This document shows, piece after piece, positions 8,233 through 17,260 of a stretch of 56,163 nt of DNA. The stretch comes from Xylophilus sp. (GTDB lineage: Bacteria > Pseudomonadota > Gammaproteobacteria > Burkholderiales > Burkholderiaceae_C). The stretch is taken from assembly GCA_009914555.1 (NCBI GenBank), contig WNDY01000029.1:1-56163 (forward strand), in the 5' to 3' direction. The notes under the pieces were generated by a model. It worked only from the letters and a program-made list of their open reading frames with translations. It did not search any database and was not told the origin of the DNA. Within the stretch, counting starts at the first letter, position 1, and every line of letters begins with the position of its first letter. Both the position numbers and the translations under genes were made by a program.

Positions 8233-10604
8233 GAGGGGCCCGACTGTACCGCGCCGTGCTGGCCGCGGCACTGCTGCCGCTCGGCGCGGCGGCCCAGGCG
8301 CCGTCCGAGTTCGTCGCCGACGGCGCGGGCGTCGCCTTCTACCGCTTCGCCGTGGCCGAGGATGCGCTCGCCGGCGCACCCGACCGTTCGGCGCTCACCG
8401 CGCGTGCGTTCGGACCCGCGGACCGCATCGCCGCGCGCGGGAGCCACTTCTGGCGCGTGGGCGCCGACGGCCAGGCCGGCACGGCCGACGACGAGCGGGT
8501 GCGGCTCTATGGCGTCAACCTGAGTTTCGCGGCCAATTTCCCGAAGCCGGCCGATGCGCCGCGGCTGGCCCGGCGGCTGCGGCGCCTGGGCTTCAACGCG
8601 GTGCGCCTGCACCATATGGACACGTCGCCCGACACGCGCAGCGACCCACCGCGCAGCCTGCTCACGCCGGGGCGGTATCCGAGCTTCAACCCGGCCGCGG
8701 TGGAGCGCCTGCGCGGGCTGATCGCCGCGCTGGCCCGCGAAGGCATCTACGTGGACCTCAACCTGCGCGTGGGCTACCGCTTCCGCCCGGCGGTCGACGG
8801 CGTGCCGCCGCTCGATGGCGGGGCTGCGGCTGCGCCCTTGACCTCCCCGGTGTATATCTATACACCGCGCATGCAGGATGCGCTTGAGAGCTATACCCGC
8901 CAGACTATTCGCGCGCTGGGCCTGCGTGGCAGCCCGTCGCTGGCGCTCGTGGAGATCAGCAACGAGGCCTCGCTGCTGGCGGCCTGGCAGCGCCGCGAAT
9001 GGCAGGCCGCCGTGCCCGCGGCCTATGCGCCCGAGCTGCGCCGCCAGTGGCAGGAATGGGCCGTGCAGCGCCACGGCAGCGCGGCCGCGGCCTGCCGCGC
9101 CTGGGGCACCTGTGCCACCGCCGACGGTCCGATCGACCTGCTCGCGCCGCGCGACGCCGACGCCTCGGCCACGCCGCTGGACCAACTGCGCCAGCGCATC
9201 GAGAACCGGCTGCGCGCCGCATCGCGCAACCTGTTCGGCGAGCCGGCGATCGACGCGGCCGAGCCGGTGCGGGGCGCCGCGCTGCGCACCGCCGACTTCC
9301 TGCGCTTCCTCGCCGAGACCGACCGCCGCTTCTTCGAGCGCCTGCGCCGTGTGGTGCACGAGGAAACCGACCCGCTCGTGCCGGTCACCGGCACCCAGAT
9401 GGGCTATGGCGGCGTGCTCAACTACGACTCGCATGTCCAGCAGGACTACATCGACGAGCACTTCTACGTCGACCATCCGGACTTCCCCGGCAGCGACTGG
9501 GACCGCAACGACTGGCGCATCCGCGATCTGTCGCTGGCCGGCAGCGAACTCGACAGGCTGCTCGGCCTGGCGCTGCTGCGCGACGGCCGGCGCCCCTTCG
9601 TCGTGAGCGAATACAGCCAGCCGTTTCCGAACCGCCAGGGCGCCGAGATGGCGCCGCTGCTGGCCGCGCTGGGCGCGCAGCAGGACTGGGACGGCCTGTT
9701 CCTCTTCGACTACCACGACGGCGACACCTGGAACGATGCGCCCACCAGCTTCACGCTCGCGGGCGACTGGGGCAAGTACGCGCTCGTCGGCGCGGCGGCG
9801 CGGATCTTCCGCAGCCCGCTCGTCGCGCCGCTGTCCAAGGCCGTCACCGTGCCGCTGCCGCCGGCGGCGCGCCTGGCCGTCGCGGCCACCGGCGATCCGC
9901 GCGCGCTGCAGACCTGGCTGCAGGCGCGCTGGGGCGTGGCCGCGCCGCTGGCGCTGCAGCGGCGCATCGGCCTGGACCTCGCCGACGGCGCGCCGGCCCT
10001 GGCCGCCCGGCAGGATGCGCCCGCGCCGGTCGACGGCGGCGGCGCGCTGTCGGCCGACCGCGGGCGGGGCACGGTGGTGCTGCGGACGCCGCAGGCGGCC
10101 GGCTTCTTCGGCGCGGCCGGCACCCGCGTGCGGCTCGGCGACGACGCTGCCGCGCTGGAGCGGGCCCCGGAGTCGCGCGGCTATGCCAGCGTGCTCGCCG
10201 AAAGCCTCGACGGCCGGCCGCTGGCCGCATCGGGCCGGCTGCTGGTATCGGTCGGCAGCGCGGTGCGCGGCACCCAGCCGGGCTCGCGCCCGCCGCGGCC
10301 GACCGACCTGGTGCGCTACCGCGGCGCGCGCGACTGGTGGACCTTCGAGCCCGACCCCCAGGCGCCGGACAAGCCATCGGGTGCGCGCGACACCGCCGCG
10401 CCGGTCTGGATCGAGCGCGTGCCGGCCACGCTGCGCCTGGCCACGCGCGGCCGCACCGCGGCCGCCTGGCCGCTCGATGGCGCGGGCCGGCGGCTCGCGC
10501 CGCTGCCGGCGTCGCGGGTGCAGGTCGATCGCGGCATGCTCTTCCTGCAGCTCCAGGCCACGCCGGCCGAATCCAGCCCCTGGTACGAGGTGGTGGTGGA
10601 ATGA
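8229..10604 (+). CDS. Secreted glycoside hydrolase (cellulase/GH5-like clan A fold)
   Basis: Exported protein of 791 residues starting at a GTG that overlaps the previous stop (GTGA). Signal peptide about 1-22 ending AAAQA. The catalytic (beta/alpha)8-type part shows RLYGVNLSF, FNAVRLHHMD, the acid/base motif EISNEASL (Glu246) and a likely nucleophile in FVVSEYSQPF (Glu461), the Asn-Glu/Glu arrangement of clan A glycosidases. After about residue 540 comes a beta-rich C-terminal region of some 250 residues, possibly carbohydrate-binding. Placed between the polymerase and EpsL, it probably trims or releases the EPS being exported; the substrate is unknown. Confidence 0.72.
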   Translation: MRGARLYRAVLAAALLPLGAAAQAPSEFVADGAGVAFYRFAVAEDALAGAPDRSALTARAFGPADRIAARGSHFWRVGADGQAGTADDERVRLYGVNLSFAANFPKPADAPRLARRLRRLGFNAVRLHHMDTSPDTRSDPPRSLLTPGRYPSFNPAAVERLRGLIAALAREGIYVDLNLRVGYRFRPAVDGVPPLDGGAAAAPLTSPVYIYTPRMQDALESYTRQTIRALGLRGSPSLALVEISNEASLLAAWQRREWQAAVPAAYAPELRRQWQEWAVQRHGSAAAACRAWGTCATADGPIDLLAPRDADASATPLDQLRQRIENRLRAASRNLFGEPAIDAAEPVRGAALRTADFLRFLAETDRRFFERLRRVVHEETDPLVPVTGTQMGYGGVLNYDSHVQQDYIDEHFYVDHPDFPGSDWDRNDWRIRDLSLAGSELDRLLGLALLRDGRRPFVVSEYSQPFPNRQGAEMAPLLAALGAQQDWDGLFLFDYHDGDTWNDAPTSFTLAGDWGKYALVGAAARIFRSPLVAPLSKAVTVPLPPAARLAVAATGDPRALQTWLQARWGVAAPLALQRRIGLDLADGAPALAARQDAPAPVDGGGALSADRGRGTVVLRTPQAAGFFGAAGTRVRLGDDAAALERAPESRGYASVLAESLDGRPLAASGRLLVSVGSAVRGTQPGSRPPRPTDLVRYRGARDWWTFEPDPQAPDKPSGARDTAAPVWIERVPATLRLATRGRTAAAWPLDGAGRRLAPLPASRVQVDRGMLFLQLQATPAESSPWYEVVVE

Positions 10605-11887
10605 GGCGGCCGCGGCCCTGGCGCTGCGCGGCGGGCCCGGCCTGCGTCCTGGCCGTGCTCGTGCTTGTGGCGCCGGCAGCGGCCGCCGCGCCCGAATACG
10701 CGCTGGAAATCGGACAGAGCATCTACCGCATTGACAACCCGTTCCTCTTCCCCGCCGCGAGCGCCGATCCGCTGCACCGCAGCGACACGGCGCGCAGCAC
10801 CGACCTCGGCGCTGCGCTGCGCCTGCCGCTGCCCTCGGACCGCAGCTTCCTCCTGCTCGCGGGCACCGCCTCGCGCTTCGACTACGACGCGCTCGGCCTG
10901 CTCGACCACACGCAGGGGCAGTGGCTCGCGCGCTACCAGTGGGAAACGCACCTGCTGCGCGGCCGCCTTCAGCACCGCTACGACCAGCGGCTCTACAACT
11001 ACTACGGCGGCCAGCTCGCCCAGCGCGAGGTGCCGCGAAACACCGAGGACCTGGCCGAGGTCGCGCTGCGCATCACGCCTGCGCTGGAGCTGCCGGTGAC
11101 CGCCAGCCGCAAGACGCTGCGCTACGAAGACGCCACGCTGGCGCAGCGCTACGACCTCGACGACCGCACGCTCGAACTCCGCTTCAGCTACATGGCCGGC
11201 ACCAAGTCCACCGCGGCCGTCGGTGTGCGCGAGACGCAGGTGGACTTCCTGCGCCGCACGCCCGAGCAGATCGCCGCGATCGACAGCCGCTACACCGACC
11301 GCGAGCTGTTCGCCGACGTGGCCTGGCGGGCCACCGAGGACACCATCCTGCTGGCCCGCGTGGGCACGCTGCAGCGGCGCTTCGAGCACCTGCCGGCGCG
11401 CAATACGCAGCTCGTGTCGACCCAGCTCGGCATGGACTGGCACTACTCGCCCAAGACGACTGTCTTGCTGCGCGCCTGGAACCAGCCCCAGCCCAACGAC
11501 GAGGCCGACACCCGGCTCTATGGCATCACGCGCGGTGCCCAGGCGCGGGTAGTGTGGGATGCGACCGCCAAGATCCGCATCGCGCTGGCCGGTTCGGTCG
11601 AGCGGCAGAAGTACCAGAGCATCGACGACGCCAGCGGTGCGGGCGCCATCGGCCACGACCGCGTGGTGCGCTGGTCGGTGCGTGCGGACTACGCAGCCAC
11701 GCCGCGGCTCGTGTTCACCGCCGAAGGCCTGCGCGAGCGCTACACGCCCGATGCCGCGCTGTCCAGCGGCTCGCTGTACGAGCGCAGCATGCTGCGCCTG
11801 GGCATCAGCTATTCGTTCGAGAACATGACCGGCGCCAACCGCGCCCGCCGGCAGCTCGACGACCTGCGCTTCGAAAGGATCCGATGA
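10601..11887 (+). CDS. epsL: EpsL-type outer-membrane beta-barrel protein of the EPS operon
   Basis: 428 residues with a signal peptide (hydrophobic stretch to APAAAAAP) followed by a long run of alternating amphipathic strands rich in Arg, Tyr and Asp, and a C-terminal strand region ending SYSFENMTGANRARRQLDDL. Family members are restricted to EPS clusters of this kind and are predicted outer-membrane barrels, possibly aiding export. The start overlaps the hydrolase stop (ATGA) and the end overlaps the next start, so it is translationally coupled. The function is inferred from operon context and family resemblance. Confidence 0.72.
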   Translation: MRRPRPWRCAAGPACVLAVLVLVAPAAAAAPEYALEIGQSIYRIDNPFLFPAASADPLHRSDTARSTDLGAALRLPLPSDRSFLLLAGTASRFDYDALGLLDHTQGQWLARYQWETHLLRGRLQHRYDQRLYNYYGGQLAQREVPRNTEDLAEVALRITPALELPVTASRKTLRYEDATLAQRYDLDDRTLELRFSYMAGTKSTAAVGVRETQVDFLRRTPEQIAAIDSRYTDRELFADVAWRATEDTILLARVGTLQRRFEHLPARNTQLVSTQLGMDWHYSPKTTVLLRAWNQPQPNDEADTRLYGITRGAQARVVWDATAKIRIALAGSVERQKYQSIDDASGAGAIGHDRVVRWSVRADYAATPRLVFTAEGLRERYTPDAALSSGSLYERSMLRLGISYSFENMTGANRARRQLDDLRFERIR

Positions 11888-12666
11888 CCGCTGCCCCTTC
11901 CTCCCGCGAACCGGCAGCGCCCGGCGGCCTGGGCCTGCGCGCGAGCCGCTGGCTCGCCCGCCGTGCGGTGCGCCGGCGCCTGCCGCTGCGCGGCGGCGTG
12001 GGCGTGGTCAGCTTCACCTTCGACGATGCGCTGCTGTCGGCCTGCACCGAAGGCGCCGCCGTGCTCGAGCGCCGCGGCGTGCGCGGTACCTACTATGTGG
12101 CCGGCGGCCTGACCGGCGCGCAGGAACTCGGCCGCGCCTGCCACACGGCGGCCGCGCTGCGCGACCTGCTGGCCGCCGGCCACGAACTCGGCGGCCACAG
12201 CTTCGCGCACGTGCGCTGCGACCGGCTGCCGGCGGCGCGGCTGCGCGAGGAGTTCGACCGCAGCGACGACTTCCTGCGCGGCCTCGGGCTGCCGCCCGGC
12301 CCGTTGGACTTCGCCTATCCGTTCGGCGCCTATGCCTGGCAGGTCAAGCGGCTGTGCGGCGAGCGCTTCCGCTCCAGCCGGGCCACCGGCGGCGGCACCC
12401 AGGTGGGCTGGGCCGATCTGGACGCGCTGCGGACCCACCGCCTCTACCTGGCCGAGCCCGACGGGGTGGGCTATGCGCAGCGCGTGCGCGAGGCCGCGCG
12501 CGCCGGCGGCTGGCTCGTGGTGAACACGCACGAGGTCGAGGACGGCGCCGGCCCCTACGGCTGCACGCCGGCCGCGCTCGACGCCGCCGTGGCGCTGGCA
12601 CAGGACCTGGGCTGCCGCGTGCTGCCGGTGGCGGCCGCGCTGGAGCATTGGACACGCCAGGCCTGA
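11884..12666 (+). CDS. Polysaccharide deacetylase (NodB/CE4 family)
   Basis: Metal-dependent deacetylase of 260 residues. The catalytic base/metal Asp pair is in VVSFTFDDALL, the metal histidines in GHSFAHVRCD (H-x3-H), and further NodB motifs follow as FAYPFGAYAW and VVNTHEVED. There is no clear signal peptide; the Arg-rich N-terminus suggests a cytoplasmic or membrane-associated form. Position in the EPS operon suggests de-N- or de-O-acetylation of the polymer or its precursor, balancing the acyltransferase encoded immediately downstream. ATGA overlap with epsL. Confidence 0.8.
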   Translation: MTAAPSSREPAAPGGLGLRASRWLARRAVRRRLPLRGGVGVVSFTFDDALLSACTEGAAVLERRGVRGTYYVAGGLTGAQELGRACHTAAALRDLLAAGHELGGHSFAHVRCDRLPAARLREEFDRSDDFLRGLGLPPGPLDFAYPFGAYAWQVKRLCGERFRSSRATGGGTQVGWADLDALRTHRLYLAEPDGVGYAQRVREAARAGGWLVVNTHEVEDGAGPYGCTPAALDAAVALAQDLGCRVLPVAAALEHWTRQA

Positions 12667-12667
12667 C

Positions 12668-13747
12668 ATGGCGGCAGCAGAATCAGCAGCAGCGGGCGAC
12701 GGCGCGACGGCCTACAAACCCTACCTCGACGGCGTGCGGGCGCTGTCGATCCTGGTCGTGGCCGTGGCCCACGGCGGGCTCGGCGACCGCGTGCCCGGCG
12801 GGCTCGGCGTCACGGTCTTCTTTTTCGTGAGCGGCTACCTCATCACCGGGCTGCTGCTGCGCGAACGGCAGCGGCATGGCCGCATCGACCTGCCGGCGTT
12901 CTACTGGCGGCGCTTCTGGCGGCTGGTGCCGGCGCTTGCGGTCTATATCGCCGCCGCCGTGGCGGCCACCTGGGCGCTCGGCGCGCCGGTGCGCCCGGCC
13001 GAGCCCCTGTCGGCGCTGTTCTATCTCACCAACTACTTCGGCCAGTTCGTAGGCTACGGCGATGCCGGCACCGGCCATTCGCCCTACAGCGTGCTCTGGA
13101 GCCTGGCGGTGGAAGAGCATTTCTACCTGCTGTTCGCGCCGCTGCTCGCGCTGCTGCCCGGGCGCACGGCGTCGCGCGCGGCGATCGGTGCGCTGCTGGT
13201 GCTGCCGCTGCTGGTGCGCGCCGCGGTGACCCACTGGGCGGAGCCGGCCTTCGCGGCCGACTACACCTACCACTGCACCGACACGCGCATCGATTCCATC
13301 GCCTGGGGCTGCCTGCTCGCGGCCTGGCGGCCGCTGGCGCCCGGTGCTGCGCGTGCGCGGGCGGCCTTCGCCGCGGGGCTGGCAGGGCTGCTGCTGTCGC
13401 TGCTGCTGCGCGACGCGTACTTCCGCCAGGTGCTGCGCTACAGCCTGCAGGGTGCCAGCCTCTACCGCGTGTTCCTCGGGCTGATCCACGGGGCCGGGCT
13501 CGACGGCGTGCGCCGGCTGCTGTCGGCGCGGCCGGCGGTGTTCGTCGGGCGGATCAGCTATTCGCTCTATCTCTACCACTGGCTCGCCATCGTGCTGCTG
13601 ATGAACCTGGCCGGGCCGATCGCGCTGCAGCCGCTGTGGCAGGCCGCCTACTGGACGCTGGCATTCGCCGGCGCCTGCGCCTCCTACTTCCTCGTGGAGC
13701 GGCCGACGCTGCGGCTGCGCGTGCGCCACGGATCGGTGGCGCGCTAG
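12668..13747 (+). CDS. Acyltransferase family 3 (OafA/YrhL-like membrane O-acyltransferase)
   Basis: 359-residue integral membrane protein of about ten helices that transfers acyl (usually acetyl) groups onto extracellular sugars. Diagnostic features: YLDGVRALSILVVAVAHGG near the start (catalytic His), FFFVSGYLITGLLL, RRFWRLVPAL, the SLAVEEHFYLLF motif, and a late FVGRISYSLYLYHW helix. It begins one base after the deacetylase stop. It ends the forward EPS operon; its TAG overlaps, base for base, the stop of the convergent FemAB-like gene once that gene's frameshift is allowed for. Confidence 0.87.
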   Translation: MAAAESAAAGDGATAYKPYLDGVRALSILVVAVAHGGLGDRVPGGLGVTVFFFVSGYLITGLLLRERQRHGRIDLPAFYWRRFWRLVPALAVYIAAAVAATWALGAPVRPAEPLSALFYLTNYFGQFVGYGDAGTGHSPYSVLWSLAVEEHFYLLFAPLLALLPGRTASRAAIGALLVLPLLVRAAVTHWAEPAFAADYTYHCTDTRIDSIAWGCLLAAWRPLAPGAARARAAFAAGLAGLLLSLLLRDAYFRQVLRYSLQGASLYRVFLGLIHGAGLDGVRRLLSARPAVFVGRISYSLYLYHWLAIVLLMNLAGPIALQPLWQAAYWTLAFAGACASYFLVERPTLRLRVRHGSVAR

Positions 13748-14866
13748 CCGCCGCGCCCCAGCAGCCCCCGCAGGCGCCTCACCGCCGCGCGCAGCGCCGG
13801 CACCTCGCGCGCCTGCGTGCGCAGGCCGGCTGCGGCCAGCGCCAGCCGGCCCGCGGGCCTCGGCCAGCGCGTGCAGCGGCAGATGTTCGTCGGCCCAGTC
13901 GCGCTTGTAGGCTTCGTCGCCGACGGTCAGGTCGAACACTGCGAGCCCGTCGTCGATGGCCTGGCGCAGCACGGCCTCCATGAGCAGGCGGCCCGGCGAG
14001 AAGCGGGCCCAGGCGGCGTCGTAGGTGGGCAGTATCCAGTAGTAGCGGCTGGCGCTGCGCAGGCCCCAGTGGGTGGCGATCGGCCGCTCGCCGAGCCAGA
14101 GCGCCGAGACCATGGCCTCGATGCCGCCCTGCAGTCGGCCCCGGGCCGCCAGCCGTTCGTAGAACGCGAGGTAGCCGGGCCGCGCGAACAGGTCAATGCT
14201 GCCGGTGTCGCGCCAGCGGTGCGATTTCTGCGCGGCCAGCGCGGCCATCACGGCCGGCAGTTCGGCTGCAGGCACGCGCAGCGCGGTGCGCACCGGGCCC
14301 TGCTCGGCCAGCCGGCGCCACTGCCGCCGGGTGTCGGCGAAGAGCCGCGCAGGCCGGGCGGCGCAGAAGTCGGCGAAGGTGGCCGGCAGCCGGGCCGCGT
14401 GGGCCTGCTCGGCCGCGCGGGCGCCGGGCAGCAGCGCGAACGGGTTGGCGATGCCGGCGAGCGCGGCCGGCATGCGCCGCAGCCGCACCAGATCCACGGC
14501 CGGCAGCACCGGGCGCAGCGACTGCCACAGCCGCAGCGCGGCCGCCGCATCGAGCGTGGCGGCGAAATCCGCATCGACCAGCGGCGCGCGGTAGTCGGTC
14601 AGCTCGCCGCCGAGGAAGGAGAGCACGCGCAGGCCGCGTTCGCGCCGCCAGCCCAGCGGTGCGACCAGCTGGACGCGGCCGCCGGCCTCGCGCAGCTCGG
14701 CCACGCAGGCCCGCCAGCCTTCGCGCGCGCCGACCGCATCGAACCAGGCGGCGAACCAGTCCCACGACTGGAAGGCGTCGCCGGCAGCGCGCGGCCACAG
14801 GTCCTCCCAGGCGGCGCGCGCGGCGGCCAGGTCGGCATGGATGCGCCAGTCGGGGCTTTGGGGCAT
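13744..14866 (-). CDS. FemAB/CelD-like GNAT acyltransferase with an apparent +1 frameshift
   Basis: Product resembles the CelD/BcsL or FemAB-like acetyltransferase domain proteins found in EPS clusters: WDWFAAWFDAVG near the N-terminus, then RRQWRRLAEQGPV, AQKSHRWRDTG, the GNAT-like ATHWGLRSASRYYWILPTYD and LLMEAVLRQAIDDGLAVFDL, and DEAYKRDWADE. After LPLHALAEARG (about 13858) the frame loses sense and would run another 390 codons antisense to the acyltransferase gene. Skipping one base within about 13845-13859 restores a plausible tail (RLALAAAGLRTQAR to RRLRGLLGRGG) ending at a TAG at 13744-13746. So one extra base is present, either a real frameshift or a sequencing error in a G/C run. The start codon directly abuts repeat E1 and has no visible ribosome binding site. 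Confidence 0.7.
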
Positions 14867-14926
14867 GGGGTATGTGGCTGTAGCGCTTGTTCTATAAGCG
14901 CTCTGGAATAGTAGGGTAGGGGGTAT
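14867..14926 (+). repeat. Intergenic 60-bp element E1 (GGGGTAT family)
   Basis: Plan: GGGGTAT, 7 bases, TAGCG, 13 bases, CGCT, 16 bases, GGGGGTAT. The centre contains a perfect hairpin AGCGCTT/AAGCGCT with a 7-base loop. The element exactly fills the 60-bp gap between the stop codon of the sugar transferase (14927-14929) and the start codon of the FemAB-like gene (14866), both on the minus strand. Confidence 0.7.
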
Positions 14927-16342
14927 TCAATACGCGTTCTTGTCACGCACCACGAGCAGGATGGTCATGAGGATGATCCGGAAGTCCAGCATCAGCGACC
15001 AGTTGCGGATGTAGTACAGGTCGTACTCCACGCGCTTTTTCATGCGGTCGAGCGTGGCCGTCTCGCCGCGCAGGCCGTTGACCTGCGCCCAGCCGGTGAT
15101 GCCGGGCTTGACCTGGTGGCGCAGCATGTAGCCGCGCACGCGGCGGCGGTAGAACTCGTTGTGCTGCACCGCGTGCGGGCGCGGCCCCACGATGCTCATC
15201 GAGCCGCCGAGCACGTTGAGGAACTGCGGCAGCTCGTCGATCGAGGTGCGCCGCAGGAAGCGGCCGAACGGCGTGACCCGCGGATCGTCCTGGGTGGCCT
15301 GGCGCACGGTGCCGTCGGGCGGCGGCGGCTCCACGCGCATCGAGCGGAATTTGTAGACCGAGATCTCGGTGCCGCCGGCGCCGTAGCGCTTCTGCTTGAA
15401 CAGGATCGGCCCTGGCGAACTCAGCCGCACGCCGACGGCCGCCACGAGCATGAGCGGGCTGGCGAGCAGCAGCAGCACCGAGGCCATGACCAGGTCGCTC
15501 GCGCGCTTGGCCACGCGCGCGAGGCCGAGGAAGGGCGTGTCGTAGGCCACGAGCAGCGGCGTGCCGGCGATCTCGGCGGGCTGCAGGTTGCGCACGCCGA
15601 ACAGGGCGAAGTCGGGCAGGAAGTAGACCGAGGCCACCGAGTCGAGCAGCGCCTCCACCAGCGGCGCCATGCCGTCGGTGTGGCTCCAGCGCACGCCGAT
15701 GAAGACCATGTCCACCGGATGCGCCGCGATCCACGCCTGCGCCTCGGCCACGCTGCCCAGCCGCGGCAGCACTGTGTCCTGGCCGGGGCGCGGCGCGAGC
15801 CGGTTGTCGACATAGCCCACGGCCCTGACCCCGAGCACCGGCGCGCGCTGGAAGTTCTCGGCGAGATGGCGGCCTTCGTCGGTGAGAAAGACGAACACCG
15901 CGCGGCGGCGGCGCTGCGGCGCGCTGTAGAGCCGCACCGCGAAACGGCGGCCAAGCACCAGCGCGGCGGCCAGCAGCGGCGGCGTGAGCAGAAGCCAGGC
16001 GACCATCACGAGGCGCGAGACTTCCCGGCCGTACTGGCCCAGATAGATCGCGAACACGGTCAGGAAGAACACGATGCCCCAGCGCTGCACGACCAGCCAC
16101 AGCAGCCGCAGCCAGTGCACGCGCACGCCGAGGAGGAAGCGGCCGATGTCGCCGAAGGCCACGGCGCTCGCGCCCATGCCGAGCAGCAGGATCAGGTCGA
16201 AGGTGGCGAACTCCGCATGGCGGTAGGCCGCCACGCACAGCAGCAGCGACAGGCCGACGGCGGCCGCGCAGCCGAGGCTCACGGCCGTATGGAACAGCGC
16301 GGCATGGCGGCTCGGCGGGGCGGACGAAAAGCGCTCGGGCAC
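14927..16342 (-). CDS. Undecaprenyl-phosphate phosphosugar transferase (initiating, WcaJ/EpsB type)
   Basis: Starts each EPS repeat unit by moving a phosphosugar (usually glucose-1-phosphate) from a UDP-sugar to undecaprenyl phosphate at the inner membrane. The 471-residue product has four N-terminal membrane helices (about 15-130), a Rossmann-like middle domain (AVFVFLTDEGRHLAENF onward), a re-entrant helix near 283-305 (KRASDLVMASVLLLL), and the catalytic domain with YKFRSMR, RRTSIDELPQFLNVL, SIVGPRPH and KPGITGWAQVNGLRGE. Length and domain order match polyprenyl glycosylphosphotransferases. It lies downstream of the WecG-like gene (12-bp gap) and its TGA touches repeat E1. Confidence 0.9.
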   Translation of the reverse strand: MPERFSSAPPSRHAALFHTAVSLGCAAAVGLSLLLCVAAYRHAEFATFDLILLLGMGASAVAFGDIGRFLLGVRVHWLRLLWLVVQRWGIVFFLTVFAIYLGQYGREVSRLVMVAWLLLTPPLLAAALVLGRRFAVRLYSAPQRRRRAVFVFLTDEGRHLAENFQRAPVLGVRAVGYVDNRLAPRPGQDTVLPRLGSVAEAQAWIAAHPVDMVFIGVRWSHTDGMAPLVEALLDSVASVYFLPDFALFGVRNLQPAEIAGTPLLVAYDTPFLGLARVAKRASDLVMASVLLLLASPLMLVAAVGVRLSSPGPILFKQKRYGAGGTEISVYKFRSMRVEPPPPDGTVRQATQDDPRVTPFGRFLRRTSIDELPQFLNVLGGSMSIVGPRPHAVQHNEFYRRRVRGYMLRHQVKPGITGWAQVNGLRGETATLDRMKKRVEYDLYYIRNWSLMLDFRIILMTILLVVRDKNAY

Positions 16343-16354
16343 CGGCCGGATCCT

Positions 16355-17179
16355 TCAGCGGCGGCGCGCGGCGCGCTGGGCCGCACGCTCGCGCCACACC
16401 AGGGGCACGAAGCGCAGCCCTTGCACCAGATAGCGGCGCCACAGGCGCCGCGGCTCGCTGGCGAGGCGCCATGCCCATTCGAGCCCTGCATTGCGCATCC
16501 AGTGCGGCGCGCGCCGCTTGATGCCGAGCGCGAATTCCATCGCCGCGCCCACGCAGAGGATGGCGGCCGCGTCGATGCGCTCGCGGTGGCCGAGCGCCCA
16601 GCGTTCCTGCTTCGGACTGCCGAGGCAGGTGAACACGAAGGCCGGCCGGGCCGCGTTGACGCGGCGCACGGCTTCCTCGGCCTCGGCGCCGAGCGGGTCG
16701 AACTGCATCGACGGCGCATGGATGTCCACGCGCAGGCCGGGATAGACGCGGGCGAACGACGCGGCCAGCGCGGCTTCCTGGCCGGGCTGCCCGCCGAGCA
16801 CGAAGATGCCGAGCCCTTGCGCAGCCGCACCGCGGGCCAGTTCGACGAACAGGTCGGCGCCCGTCACGCGCCCCGGCAGCGGCTGGCCGAGAAGCCGGCT
16901 GGCCCAGACCACGGGCATGCCGTCGGCGAAGACCAGGTCGGCCTGCGCATAGGCTTGGCGGAAGGCCGGGTCGGCATCGAGCCGCACCAGATGGTCGACG
17001 TTCGGCGTCACCACCACCCAGGCCGGCCGCTGGCGGCGCGCGCCGGCTTCGAGCAGCCAGGCCGTGGTTTCGGACAGGGTGACGGCGCGCAGGGTGAGGC
17101 CGAAAAGCCGGCGTGCGGGCAGCGGGTCGGAAGAAGGGTGCGTGTCCCTGGCCGGGTCCGGGGGCGGTCGGGAATCCAT
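16355..17179 (-). CDS. WecG/TagA/CpsF family glycosyltransferase
   Basis: GT26-family enzyme, 274 residues, adding the second sugar to the lipid-linked precursor. Family motifs: TPNVDHLVRLDADPAFRQAY, ADLVFADGMPVVWASRLLG, RVTGADLF, VFTCLGSPKQERW and CVGAAMEFALGIKRRAPHWM, with an Arg-rich C-terminus typical of membrane association. The ATG at 17179 is preferred over a TTG at 17209. First gene of the minus-strand pair with the phosphosugar transferase, divergent from the second glycosyltransferase block. Confidence 0.88.
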   Translation of the reverse strand: MDSRPPPDPARDTHPSSDPLPARRLFGLTLRAVTLSETTAWLLEAGARRQRPAWVVVTPNVDHLVRLDADPAFRQAYAQADLVFADGMPVVWASRLLGQPLPGRVTGADLFVELARGAAAQGLGIFVLGGQPGQEAALAASFARVYPGLRVDIHAPSMQFDPLGAEAEEAVRRVNAARPAFVFTCLGSPKQERWALGHRERIDAAAILCVGAAMEFALGIKRRAPHWMRNAGLEWAWRLASEPRRLWRRYLVQGLRFVPLVWRERAAQRAARRR

Positions 17180-17260
17180 GGGCGGATCGTAGCCCAAAGG
17201 ACGTGACAATCGGAAACGTTGGCCTCATCGGTTTTTACACAATTTGGCAACCCGCCGCTT

